A stretch of 64,000 nucleotides of DNA from contig OZ018415.1 of assembly GCA_963969595.1 (NCBI GenBank), positions 8,990,001-9,054,000 on the forward strand, given 5' to 3'. Shown here piece by piece: positions 12,620 to 24,651 of the stretch (its first letter is position 1; each line of letters starts with the position of its first letter). A model generated the notes under the pieces. The model worked only from the letters and a program-made list of their open reading frames with translations, ran no database searches and was not told the DNA's origin. The position numbers were made by a program, and so were the translations under genes. The DNA is from Neckera pumila (taxonomy: Eukaryota > Streptophyta > Bryopsida > Hypnales > Neckeraceae).

Positions 12620-12856
12620 ATGAAATGACAAGGCTTTTATACTAGTGGGGTGGTAGGAGACAAGACAAACCATGTGGGATATGTAAAACGCAGGAATTGT
12701 GTTACAAGTAGTATTTCAAATCTCATTTAAGCATGGTAGATTAATTTTTTTCAAAAACCTTTGAACTAAAAAAAGTTGGTAAATCAACCTCACTTTCATC
12801 TCCAAAAATCCATTTTATATTTTGAGCCTCAAATCAAAAGTTATGGACAATTTTGA
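12620..12856. repeat. Fragment of the fold-back repeat family
   Basis: This segment (GTGGGATATGTAAA, TTTAAGCATGGTAGATTAAT, CTTTGAACTAAAAAAAGTTGG, AATCAAAAGTTATGGACAA) aligns with one arm of the repeat at 33622-34195 and with 43590-43930. It lies inside the gene-less CACTA element, so one element inserted in or recombined with the other. Confidence 0.65.
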
Positions 12857-12917
12857 GAAAAGTATTAGAAAGGATATTTAGTTGAATAGCTCTATAGTGA
12901 TCCAAGATGATTCAACT

Positions 12918-13011
12918 CATTTTGCAGTTGCAGGAAGTTGTTTTGCAGTTGCAAGAAGTCGTTCTGCAATCGCAAGAAGTCATTTTGCAGTCTTAAGAAG
13001 TCATTCTACAA
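12918..13011. repeat. 21-base subterminal-type tandem array
   Basis: Four to five degenerate copies of a unit close to TTTTGCAGTTGCAAGAAGTCG lie head to tail. The unit contains the same GCAGT/AAGTCG words as the subterminal arms, so it may be an internally amplified protein-binding site of the CACTA element. Confidence 0.75.
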
Positions 13012-14374
13012 CAACACCAGAGAAGGAGCATTGTTGTTCATGTAAGAGGGGAATAAGCTTTAACAATTACGGCGACAACTATGAAAACACCTTCCTACCT
13101 TTACGTTGGAACCTTCAGAATGTCTGTTTTGAATCATATGAAATGTCTGGAAATATTGCAAAGTTACCAATGCAAATGAGAAATTATAGTTGTTGTCCTA
13201 GTAGGAGTATAAATGAATTTCAAAGTAAACCTCGACAAAGAAAACATGAGACCCTAACAAAACAAAAAGGCCATCGGGAATGAATAATTTATAAGAGAAG
13301 AAAAAAATAATTTTTTCTTTTTAAAGAAGGTTGAAGAAATAAATTTAAGAAGATAAATAAAGACTAAAGAAAAGAAAAAGTCAAAAAAGATTTAAAGAAA
13401 TGAAGAAGAAAATAGAAAAGGAAAAAATTGAGTAACAAAAAATAAATTACAAGGATTACAAAACTCTAAAACAATATGAAGGAATAAAATTACCAAAATA
13501 AATAAATAATTATGTTTGTTTTTATAAAAAATTCTAGGAAATAACAGCAAATGAAACTAATAAGAGAAAAATAAAAAAATCAACAACACATGAAATAGAA
13601 AAAGGTAGAAAAAGAGATGAAAAGACTAAAATAAATTTTAAAAAGAGAATGAACAAGAAATAAAAAAAGAAGCCTTTTTGTATGCATCATATTTTAAAGC
13701 TCAGATGAATGACTTCAAATCATTTGATCCCTACAAAAAAATAAACAAATAAACAAAGAGTACATACTAAAAGTATTTAGGAACTAAGGCACTTTAATTG
13801 CCTAACATTTATTAATTTGTTTGTAGACAACACATCATCTTGTTAAAGTTGCATCCTTTAACACTATATTGCATGGAAACATCATAAAGATTAAAACTAT
13901 TTTGTGCCAAAATACAGTGATTAGTCAGTCATTTTACAATGGCCCTACAGTAAAATCAAGGTTGTACGGAACATCTTTTTCTATCATGTCTTTTGTAGTA
14001 GCCTCTTTCTTTTTCTTTTTCCATCAATAAGCCAAGAAGTCGTCTGCCAGTTACATATTTGTCTCAAAGTCATCTACCAATTACATTACAGTCATTTCTT
14101 AGTCGTGCTACAGTCATATTTTTAGTCATCTTCAATGCCACCCTGCCACATCAGACTGTTAACGACACTGTCAACGGAATGTGCAGATGAAACTCACCTT
14201 TTGTTAACTCTTCATCTCGCAGTCGCGGACGCGACTCTATGGCGACTCTGTGGTGGTTCAAGGGTTGTAGGGTTAGCAGCGTTGGTGCAATTAGGGAGCC
14301 GTAGTCGTTTTCTAGTCATTGTGGACATCCAGTCGTTTATCTCTAGTCGCATTTTGGCCCTTTTTCTTGTAGTG

Positions 14375-15585
14375 GAATCAAGTATCGTGACCTTCTTTGC
14401 TCGAATAGTTACTGGTGCCATTGCAAATAATCCTGTCAAGAGCAAATGCAACAAAACAAAACAAAATCTTAATACATGGCACAAAAAATCCTTTCATATA
14501 AGGTTTCTTTTGACAACACAAGTAACTAAATTTTCATTTTAAAACCATGATTCCTTAGTGCTTCAGGCGATAACATACAATTGCAAAAGACAATGGTTGA
14601 AAGTAGTTTTAAATTGTCACTAAAGCAATTAATTAGGAAGGCCATTGTACCTTATTTAGCTGAAAATTTGGGAGTTAGCTCATAGCATGTTCTTTCTCTT
14701 TGGCTCCAATTCAAATACTACTCCAACAATCTTAAAAGATTTGTGGTTAAAGGGATATCACTCAAGAATTTGATGTAATTTTGTTCTTGCAACAAACAAG
14801 AACCATAAACAATTATATGGAAGCTTAAGAAGACTTCTGTTCAAATCTAATTCCAAGGGCTATTTTGAAATAATAATTTACAATTATAATTTACTTACAA
14901 CAAATATAATGAATTTAAAATGCTTTGCAAAAAATAGTATTGAACTATCTAAAATTCCCACGCACCTTTACAACATCAAGCTTGATCTTTACTGGAAGTC
15001 TTTGACATAAACTCTATTCCAACTCCACAATTTGCTCCTTGGAGCAAATTGTCTTTGATATCTTTTGCACCCTGCTAGCATAATGCACTTAAGACTCTTA
15101 AAATTTGACTTCAAAATATCATTCCTACAAAACCAACACAAAGACTAATAAAACCCAATCCCCTCCAATTGGTAATCAATGTACTCCAAGACATGAAGCT
15201 TCTTTCATAGAATAATAAGGTTTTCAAGCATAGGATTATCAAACCTACTTCAAAATATCATTTTGTCAGAAATAGCACAAGGACTAGCAAAACTTGAACC
15301 TTTCACATTGAAATCAAAGGAATATAAAGCATGAATCTTCCGCATACCAAATCAAGTTTGTACATAGATTCACAAGCACTATACAGCAGCTCCAAAGAAA
15401 TTCTAGAAACCACGAAGTCCTTTGCCACCTGCATGTAAGACAAACCACAATCAGAAATGTTTAGTGACAAATCATGGCTTCTCTAATTAAGTACCACTCT
15501 AAAATCAGATCACATACAACTACCTTATATAGTATGAAGCTTATGCAAACCTAAAAAAAAACAGAAACATGGAAGAATAAAGCAA
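14375..15585. other. Gene-free stretch right of CACTA element
   Basis: AT-rich sequence with no convincing exon. It contains a perfect 12-base-stem hairpin at 15027-15052 (ACAATTTGCTCC, two-base loop, GGAGCAAATTGT). Confidence 0.5.
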
Positions 15586-17125
15586 AGGTTAGGGCATTAT
15601 TGACACCGATCAAATCAATAGTGCAGATGAAAAGAATTCCATCTTCTCCAAACTCAGCAATGATGGGCTCACAAAAGTAATGCCCAAATCTGCAGTAATT
15701 ATGCCAACAAAAAAAAAGGAATGAAAAATAACACAACTTTAAACACACCAAAGAGATCTACACTAATCACTAGACTTGTTTGCTAGGTTGTCCCTGGAAT
15801 TTTATATGTCCAAATGGCTAATTTTAAATCTTTAGGAGTTCAATTAAGTCATTAAGGTAAAAAAGAAGGTAACAAATTGTCAATAATCTAAGAAGAAATC
15901 ACACCCTACATCATTAATAAAAAGAAACATGTTTCAAAGTTGCTAAAATCATCAACAAATAGCTTCCAAACTAACTTTTTTGATTTTTAGCTTGGGCACT
16001 TCAAGGTTAATTTGCCATACCTTTTCTTGTAGAAAATGGTTGAAACAAGGCTACCAAAGGATTCCAGCTGCTTGTCCCGCTCTTCTCGCAATTGATACAA
16101 CTTGTGATGGAATTGCAGTCCTTGATGCCTGCAATTGCAAAAACTTAGTTAAGATAACCTGATAATATAAAGTCTCTATGCAGTAAGAACAAGATTCAAT
16201 CATGAAATGGGTCACATGTAGTGGCCCAAATTTTGACCCATATTGACTTGTATAAGCACAAAATAGGAGCGACAATGAAGTAGGCAATATTTTTAACTAT
16301 GCAATTGGCTGGATTCTCAACAATTTCTACATTTTGCAGCAGCTCAAGCTGCAACAAACCCAAAAATCCCAAAAGTGTCCACTTATTTTGCATAACCTTA
16401 AATAAAAAGGAAACTGAAAGTTGAAAACAAAAAAGATCATGAGAGATTTATAAATGAATAATAAATTTCAAGAAAACATATAAATTGTGATTAATTAAAA
16501 CTCGATTGATCATAATATTATTATGAAAATAAATAAAATTGACAAAAATAAAATCCCCATTCGACCCAAACACTGCATAAAGGAACATGAATCCAATCTC
16601 ACAAAGAATAGTTGAAATAAGGCTACCAAATTCTGAAGGTTTTTGGCGGCAGCATCAACCCAGGAACCTCGGTACCTTTTCAATGTATGATTGCTCCATA
16701 TTCTCAAGATCAGTAACTATGCTCTCGATTGACCATCTAAAAATCTGAAATACTCCAAGCACAAAATGTCATCAGGGATCAAATAAAAAATAAAAATTCA
16801 ATTTCTACATAGAATCCACTGTACCTCTCTCCAACAGGAGCTAAATAAGCTAAACTAAATTTCTCAATGGAGGTTTCGAGATGCTGAATCCAAACAAAAA
16901 CATTGTTATGCCAATTCAAATAGGGGATCAAAACCACATTACTTACAGTGATCTTTCTAAACCCGGGAGGTCAATCAAAGTCAAGTTGACCACTGCAAGA
17001 CCATTGCACTCAACCTAGGCTGTCCTGATGCTTCATTATTGCCTAAAGTTGCAAATACTATTCCAAGACAATCAAGCAGCTTTACATTACGGATCCAAGT
17101 GAATCTCCTGCATCGCCTTGGTAAC
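15586..17125 (-). pseudogene. Degenerate dynamin-related GTPase fragments
   Basis: Read on the minus strand in order, several short frames match successive parts of a plant dynamin-related (DRP1-type) GTPase domain. TKAMQEIHL lies at about 17093-17125. VNLTLIDLPGL at 16953-16992 is the conserved G3 region with the DxxG motif. SIVTDLENMEQSYIEKVP at 16671-16720 corresponds to the SIVxDIENMVRSYIEKP segment. GILFICTIDLIGVNNAL near 15590-15650 resembles the TKxDLMDKGTxA region. Stops and frameshifts separate the pieces, and the P-loop segment was not found. An extra coding-like piece (LYQLREERDKQLESFGSLV, about 16040-16125) is not part of the family as I know it. Such GTPases remodel membranes at the cell plate. 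This copy cannot encode one. Confidence 0.55.
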
Positions 17126-18300
17126 AGCAAGTGTTGAACCCACATTGGCCCCACGCATCCTCTTTGAACTGTTGATCTCTTTCGTAGAGCAGAAGCTCAT
17201 GCCAAAGCCAAGACGTGAGAAGTCAGTCATGGAGTTCTCTTATTTCCTAGCAGCCCGGTGTCGTCTCAACAGCTCGGTGTCGTCTTACAGAGACTACTTT
17301 TTCCAACGTTTTGGAACCCTACCACATTGACTGTGGTTGCTGTTTTCACTATGCAAAAAATTACGCACACAATGAGCACCACGAGTTCCATATCTCCAAA
17401 CGTACACAAACACTCTGCAAGGCTTGATGTTCTGATAACTTCAGTGGGACAGTTCTATCGACTAGGGCTTCTGCTTCTTCATGAGAAATTAGCATTATGC
17501 CAAGATTGCTAGCAATAGAAGCAGCGGCTGAACAAGTTGCATTATGCCAACCGCTTCTATAATGGGGATGAGATCGTGAACAAGTGTGCCGCAAACTCCG
17601 AAAGCCTCAAAATGTCATATATGTCAGCTTAAATCCTTGCACAAAAAATAATCGAGGAAACCGAGGTGTCTAGGAGCAGCAAGTCAGTTTGTACAAGAAA
17701 CAGTTGTGTTGCCATGGAGACAAATCATATAAATACTTGCCTGCGGGTAATTGAGCCACAAACAAGACATACAGGACATAATACAACCCTGCAATGTCAT
17801 ACCAATAACTGCCACAAATGAGCAATATCCAAATGAAAGCAAATGATGGGTTACAGCACGTGTTACCTTCTACTCTGAAACAAGCCAATGCAGGAAAGAC
17901 CATAGTTGCTCCTCACGGATGCCTCCAACTTTGCGCCCCTTGTTAATAAGATCTTCAAGCCTGCCCCACTTGCATAATCACAAAACGCACATAGATTGGC
18001 ACAAAAGCAAGATACAAATAAATAATCTTGCTATTTATTGAGGATTTGTCAAGGACAGAAGACTGGGAGGTTTAGCGTTTCTAAGAACTGATCTATGTAC
18101 GTACATGAACTATAGTATATACCTTCTGACTTCTCGAGTAATTTTCTAAAAGCTGCAAAAGTGTCTCTACACCAAGGTAATCGTTGCCTTGCAAAACGTC
18201 AATATTCTTGGCGGCTTTAGAAATTGACTTTGTAGTCTCGCTCTTCTCGCAGCTGATACAATTTGCGGCTGGTACTTGCAACAAATAGTAACTTTCTAAC
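17126..18300 (-). pseudogene. Possible exon remnants of unknown gene
   Basis: Two minus-strand pieces look exon-like but are not recognised. At about 17876-17970 an AG acceptor is followed by 31 open codons reading WGRLEDLINKGRKVGGIREE and a GT donor. At about 18235-18290 the sequence reads YQLREERDYKV, a second copy of the LYQLREERD segment at 16125. The repeated segment suggests duplicated exons of one decayed gene. The remainder has no usable frame. Confidence 0.35.
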
Positions 18301-18494
18301 AACAGAAATGATTCAAACCCAAAATTATACTCCCTAAACCTAGCTGCTTGAGTCTACCAAGTGAAGTTCAAGTCAATGCAAACAGAGGTGTGACCTAATT
18401 TTTGCCAATCAAGCAAAAACATGCAAACTGCAAACAACCATCCCTACTATAGACGTCCCAAGACTCGCAATACAACCCTCTCTGCATGCACCTT

Positions 18495-18654
18495 TGTAAA
18501 CAATACTACGCCACTCACTCCAGTACTGTACCAACTTGCTCCACCAAGGAACTAACGGCTTCTTTGCTCCATCGTAAACAATACTACGCCACTCACTCCA
18601 GTGACTCCACCAACTTGCTCCACCAACCTGGAACTAACGGCTTCTTTGCTCAAG
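18495..18654. repeat. Direct duplication of about 79 bases
   Basis: The sequence from GTAAACAATACTACGCCACTC to ACGGCTTCTTTGCTC occurs twice in tandem, starting at 18495 and 18574, with a few differences. The flanks carry no recognised gene. Confidence 0.85.
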
Positions 18655-20250
18655 AGTCCAGAGTCCAGAGACCCTAAACGGCTAAACACTAATCACTAAT
18701 GGCTCCAAGCCTCCATTCCTCAAACTCCTCAACTCTCCAAGTTTCCAACCATCAATTTCTACAAGCACCTTTCCAAAGTAATTATTCGCAAGGTAAGCGA
18801 ATCCTATGCATTAAAGAGGTGCAGGTTGGCGAAGAGGCAAAGTGTTTGAATACTTGGCCGCTCAACTATAAAAATAAAAACTCGTTGTCAGCACTGTTTC
18901 TTGTCTATACTCTCGCTACATGAGCTTCATCACTGGCAAAAAAAACTGACGGGTTAGGTAGGGCCAGTGCTTGCTGGCGTGGCATGAAATTTTCATGTAG
19001 GCAATTTGGCGATTGGACATTTTGAATTCTTATATTTTATTACAGTAATGCCGCTTAAAGATCATTTATTTTGTTATTAGGCACTATTTCGCCAATTAAA
19101 AAATGACTGCACTGGATGATACCATGGATGATATCCATGTGAGATAAATACCCATTTGGCAACAAATATGTAGTATCCAAATCAACAGAAATGTGTTGCG
19201 TTCTTCACCAACATTTATATAGTTAACACCAATTTGTGAAAATAGTCAATCCAATATCCAAATCAACAAAAAAGTGTTCATTTTTTGTTGATTTGGACAC
19301 CATTTTTCAGTAGTTCATCCATCATCAAATGTAATGAACAACAGATGTATTTCATCCAACAAAATGAATTATAAAAAATTCATCAAAATTCATTCATCTC
19401 CATTCATCCCTATTCATCCTCTTGAAACTTATTCATATCCATAAGTATTTACCCTAAACCACAAATATAGGCATTGTATGGTCAAAAGTTTAAAATATTT
19501 TACAAGATTTTCTAAAAACAGTCATTGTTCATCACTCATCTCTCAATGCTCAACGCTCATCACTCGTTGTTCATACTTTAGCAACCATGCCTTGCGATTC
19601 AGTTAAGGTGGATATCATCTAGAGCTGTGGTTGCAGATGTGCTTCATAATCTAGACTACTGGCTTGCGTTTTGGCATTTTAGATATTGGCAATGGGGCGA
19701 CTTCATGCAAATGGTGAGTGCAAGATATATTTTGATTAGTACATTTAAATTCATCTTATTAAAATATGGTATATGAAAAAAAAATTAATTTATGGTGTGA
19801 ATTAAGCAAGTGTGAGAACCAAAGCATGATTGGTGAGTATTTATGATTTTTTAGAATTTATAGCATTTGCTAATTATTTTCACCTTGAACCAAAAAGTGG
19901 GGTAGCTTGAGACAACAAAGATTGATCGGTCGGATCCGATTGAGCTCCTTTTGGTGCCTTGCGTTAACCAACTTCTTGGTTACTAGTAGATAAAAGTACT
20001 TAGGAAATTATGAAAAAGATAGGATTTGATTATTGCTGTCAATATCTTCATCGATAATTTATTCAAAGTATATTACTTTGCAAAGGACGATTAAAGTGTT
20101 TTTAATATCTTTGATTATCATTTATTTCATTTGAGCTTTAAATGGACTCAATTGTTTTAAACTTTAATTTTCTAATTATAGATAGCTCTGATGTAAAAAG
20201 TTGAATTTACAAAGTCAATTTTTGTGGTGCGGATGGATTTTTAGGATTTA
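18655..20250. other. AT-rich stretch without recognised gene
   Basis: No gene was recognised. A CACTGGCAAAAAAAACTGACGGG sequence at 18931 resembles a CACTA-type terminus, but no partner was found. Sequence near 19650-19710 (reading YWLAFWHFRYWQWGDF) may be an upstream remnant of the SWIM pseudogene that follows. Confidence 0.4.
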
Positions 20251-20253
20251 AGT

Positions 20254-21595
20254 TTGGAGGAATTGGCAGATATGCCTTTGTGCAATTTGTCAAAAACAAT
20301 TCATAATAAATGGCTTCAAATGTCCGAGAATAGAGGAAACAATTTGTTTGACGCCACTTGTGATGACAGTTTCCGCGGGTGGATGACCAATTACTGGGCG
20401 TATTTGAGGGTCCATTTATATGGTTTTGGTCCTTCAAAGAGGGATTTGAAGCTAGTGGCTGCAAAACAGAGTAGAGATCTTAAAAAAATGGTAGAGGTGT
20501 TGAACACATTACTTGGAGCTGAGGGAGTTGGTACTTTCATTTGGAAGGAGAACAGATTTTTGGAAGCATAAAGAGGAAGTTGGATGTTCCCATTGGCAAT
20601 GCTAGAGACTTACATCAACCAGACAAAATTAGTTTCTCTCAACCTTGTATCCATATAAGGTCTACTATGGATTCTATGGACTCTTTTGAGGGCAAAGGTA
20701 AACCGCCTGAGGCAATCATCTCTCAACATGTTAGTATTGCATTTCAAAGCGATTGCGATGCATCAAAGTGGTACATTGCAAGGATGAGTCACAAATCTAA
20801 CACAAAATGTCAGCTCAACAACGGAAGGGTCAAATATTAAGTGCACTGCAAAAATTGCTAAAGGACGGACGAGAACCCTAGCTCCCACCTTTATGCTCTG
20901 AAGGAAGAATAAAGGAGTAAGCGACACGTGGTGGCGGATTTTTGATTCTGTAGTGATGATATAGAACGATGTGTCACAAGATCCAAGCGCAAGTGGAGTC
21001 TAGAGTGACCCTTGGTACCACAGATATGGCCTATTCTCATAGAAACCAACCTCAGTCAGGGAGTCTTAAGAGACATTGCTGCTTCAACACGCTAGCTTTT
21101 GTCTCCAAGAGTGTCCTACATTGTCGCCATGTTGCCTCTTCAGTATGTCAAAGATATTTACAACTGTTTCATATGATCAAATTTTGCCATCAAATCCGAA
21201 TGAGTATTCAATAGTGAAGAATAATCGAAACATATGCCGAATCGCAAATGCCCCAACCATAGAAACAAAACAAGTAGGAGAGTGCAGGTAACGTGAAGGG
21301 ACAAATTCTAGGAGCAATCTTGCTTCCCTTTTCGGAAGTTGGGACAATTGTGTCGCTGGAGATAGGAGCTGACCACAACAAAAATGTGTATCAAATTACA
21401 TTGGGCATGTTTCCAGCATGCATTTGCCCAAACTTTGTAAGCATGGTTGTTTCCACTATTAAAAGACATCAACAATATGTAAATTGCAAGCGTCTGTACT
21501 ACCTTTACCATTACTTTTGCAAGATGGACATCTATAATGACATTCATTTATGCACCTAGTAATAGCTTCAACGAGTTGAAACTCCTTCTAGTTTG
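20254..21595 (+). pseudogene. SWIM-type zinc-finger transposon-derived pseudogene
   Basis: Consecutive plus-strand frames give LADMPLCNLSKTIHNKWLQ (20254 on), then KRKLDVPIGNARDLHQPDKI (20570 on), then CDDIERC-like and SPRV remnants (20950-21110), and finally VYQITLGMFPACICPNFV...VNCKRLYYLYHYFCKMD (21380-21540) and NSFNELK (21560). The last part has the form of a SWIM zinc finger (CxC...CxH), found in MULE-type transposases and related proteins. The final His appears to be Arg (NCKR), and several frameshifts and stops (for example after FLEA and after GRVKY) break the gene. This order matches uncharacterised SWIM-domain proteins I recall from bryophyte genomes, which is from memory and unchecked. 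It is a dead copy. Confidence 0.65.
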
Positions 21596-23651
21596 AGCAA
21601 GGATTATCTCAATTTCAAATTAGGCATGGACATTCCTCTGTGTATTTTTTTGTATTGTATTAATTTATATATTTTACAATTGAAATGAATTGATATGTAT
21701 GAATTTAAAAATGTTCATGCAATCATGAAATTTGGAATTATGTCTCAGTAGCCAAAACTTGTGAATGAAGAAGATATGAAAGCCAAGAAATTGCAATTGT
21801 AAGACACAAATATGAGAACTTTGATTTTGTTTCCTTTACTTTCCACCATTTTTCTTTTTTTTTTCACTGAACTCAATTTCTTTTTTTATTGCATTTTTTT
21901 GCTTGTGCATTTTTCTTTATTATCCATTTTTTTCTTTCTTTTAATCTTTTCCATTATTTTTCAAACTTTAGTCAGTCTTTTTAATGATGGGTTCTGAATA
22001 ATTTTTTAGTCTTCAAGAGTAGTCATTTATTATTATTGGAATATATTTGTGAGAGGTCCATAGAATTATAATTTGATAGTCCGGTTTAAATCTTTAGAGG
22101 CCCTAGATTGTTCTATTGGTGGTGGTCTGTACACTAATCTAATTTTGAAGAGTTCAATTAGAGCTCATGCGATTGAGGCTAGGTAATATCCACCTTTGTA
22201 TAATTTAATACTTTTTGCTGATGTGATTACATTGTGTTTCATAAAGAAGTTATATTAGTATAAAGAGCAAAATCCTAGTAGGTGAACAAAATCCTAGTAG
22301 GTGAAAAATGCATTGAAGTTTGATGGTCTTTTTCCATTGAAAATTATAATTGTTAGACCAGTACAAAAATTATCAAAACCTATAGTTATAGGGACAATAG
22401 TCATAGGTCCAAAAACTTAATATAATTAGTAAGTTTTCACCTATTTTTGCAATGTTTTTCTGAAAAAAATTTGGGAGGAAAAATAAACTAAAATATTTGT
22501 TTTAGAGGCTCTATGCTCACAAGCTCTACGCTTGCAGCTTGCTGTTCTAGGCTCACATGCTAGCATCATTGGCTTGATATTTAAACTCGGCATATTAAAT
22601 ATGAAGGTTTATAATATTGTTTTCGCAAAAATCTAATGAAAAAAATATTTGTTGATTCTAGTGCAATTTATAAATTAATATTGAAGCAGTTGAAAAAACA
22701 TTTTTTTATAACTTTTTCAAAAAAAATTAAAATATTTTCTTTCAGTGCTTCAAACTTTTTTGCAAATACTTTTTCTGTATTTTATTTTTGTTTTTTTCAA
22801 TATTATATTTTATTCTATTCAGCCATTATCACTCTGTGTACATCTTCCAATATATATATATATATTTTGAAGAAATGATTTCAGATCATCTATTTATCTT
22901 TAGACCAAAAAAAACTTTGATCCTTTATAACTTTTGCATACGATATCCAAATGTTGCATTCTTTGATGCGTTACTCCTTTTAGTCACTTGCCAGCAAGAA
23001 AATATGAAAATTTGACCAGTCTATTAATAGTAACTAGGCATAGTAGCAAAAAAGTAGCGGTTTTGTATGGCTAGGGATTTTCAACCAGTTTCTGCAATTC
23101 CACAAGTCTAACTCCATGATCAAGTTTCAATCCTGCTCCGGCCCAGATTCAAGCAATAATTGTCAGCCATGACTAATTAACTTATTACTGAACATCAAAG
23201 GCCGTGATTTGTACTGTTCCAGGAATTTCAAATAAAATTCTAAAATATTAAAAAAAAATTCAAAAAAAAAGCCAAGCGCGTAAGCTTAACTCTGGCTGAG
23301 AGAAAACCTCCAGAGAGAAGTCCGCCGGTCATGACTGCAATTCACTCGATACCCTCTGACACACCGTAATGTCAGGCGGGCACCGGTTCATGAACCTCAT
23401 TTCCGTCCGAAATCAGGATGTCAGCCACTGTCAGAAGGGTATCACGTAATTTTGGTAGGCGATTCAGTTTTCTTAAATTCATATTTTCAAAATATTAAAT
23501 TTTAATTGAAAAACATCACACTAGTATTAAAAATTCATTGCAGAGAGAGAAAAAGTTGCAAAAAGTCCACTGAACCCTGAGTGCGACAATTGCAAACCTG
23601 ATTATTGGGACATAAAGTAACCAATCTCAGAGATTGAAGAGAAAGCTATTG
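21596..23651. other. AT-rich gene-free stretch
   Basis: No coding or RNA gene was seen. It contains T-rich runs (21830-21960), a 19-base tandem duplication of AAAATCCTAGTAGGTGAAC (22269-22306) and a (TA)n run near 22850. The part from 23220 to 23560 is less AT-rich but has no open frame of note. Confidence 0.5.
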
Positions 23652-24578
23652 TTAACCCCTAAAGGACCAAGGCCTTTTTTCTCCCAAAAAACTCTCAAAA
23701 CTGCCATTTTTAGAGCAAAGAGTAAAAAAATTTAAAAATTGTTTTTTTGCACATCTAACCGTAGGATGTTATACCTAAATAGTATGAGAATGCGTGGAAA
23801 AAATTTCAGAATTTTTGACCGCACAGATTGCAAGATATCTGCATTTAAAGTGGAAAAAACAAGTTTTTCAACACATTGCGGGACCAGATTTTTTGACTTT
23901 AAACATTTTTAACTTAAAACTTTTGCACTATAGCATTTTGAGATTTAAATCTTTATAGTGGAGAATTGAGTTGAGAGTCTAAGAAAAAAAACTAAAATTC
24001 AAAACAACTTAATTATCATTCTTAAAAAAATTGTTAAGTAGAAGAAGGTATAAGATAGAAGGAAATCTAAAATATTCATATATTTTAGATGGAATTAAAA
24101 TGCACTAATCCCAATGGTGAGATTGTTTTAGCAAGTAAACTAAAACACTTAAAAAAAAAAAATTGAAGAATTACAAAAATTGCATTCCAAAATGAATCCT
24201 ACAAGTTATTTTTTTCAAGAAGATGCTCTAACTGCCCGAAAAACAAGAATGTCCATAACTTCCTCATAACAAATCCAAATGAAATGAATCAAAGCTTTCC
24301 AGATAGACAAAAATATAATCTATGAGAAAAAAAATATTTAAAAAAAATTCAAAATTTTGCAAAATTTTTTTGCTGCCCCCCATCCCCACGCATTTCGATA
24401 AATGGCATAACTTCTCACTCGAAGGTCCGATTTCAAATTTTTTTTTTCCACCACGTACCTCTCTCAATTCTTCACGTTCACAAAAAGCTTCAAAAAATTA
24501 GGAGAAAATTTCAACCTGTAGGTACCTGCCTGAAATCCCATTTGTCCCTCGAACGGACAATGATCCTTTAGGGGTTAA
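23652..24578 (+). mobile_element. TTAA-flanked inverted-repeat element, copy 1
   Basis: The copy begins TTAACCCCTAAAGGACCAAGG and ends GATCCTTTAGGGGTTAA, 927 bases including both TTAA. The ends are inverted repeats of about 11 bases (CCCCTAAAGGA). The interior is AT-rich and non-coding, and matches copies at 39235 (inverted) and 56256. Exact TTAA on both sides is the piggyBac-type target signature. Confidence 0.8.
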
Positions 24579-24617
24579 AGATACCAGACACCTTTATAAC
24601 ATTGTTTACAAAAAGGC

Positions 24618-24651
24618 AGGGGTCCCTTTTACATTATGAAAAGGGACCCCT
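24618..24651. repeat. Perfect 13-base-stem hairpin
   Basis: AGGGGTCCCTTTT and AAAAGGGACCCCT flank an eight-base loop. No following U-tract or neighbouring gene gives it an evident role. Confidence 0.85.

Larger units (their letters stand above)
11888..14374. mobile_element. Non-autonomous CACTA-related element
   Basis: The right end reads, on the opposite strand, CACTACAAGAAAAAGGGCC, a classic CACTA terminus, preceded inward by repeated AGTCG motifs (14291-14350). At 11888 the plus strand reads CACTGCAAAAAAATG followed by AACGACTGCAAAACGACTG, a plausible partner terminus (11 of 13 bases match the right end). There is no transposase frame inside. The three bases outside each end (ATA and GAA) do not match, so the pairing of these two ends is uncertain; they may come from different copies. 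The interior is patchwork: a hairpin, a CATAC-type array, a 21-base tandem array and a fragment of the fold-back family (12620-12856). Confidence 0.6.

Noticed and set aside
18931..18953. CACTGGCAAAAAAAACTGACGGG as a CACTA left end
   Set aside because: No complementary right end was found within several kilobases and no array of subterminal motifs follows.
20845..20862. CACTGCAAAAATTGCTAA as a CACTA terminus
   Set aside because: It lies inside the SWIM pseudogene sequence, and no partner end was found.
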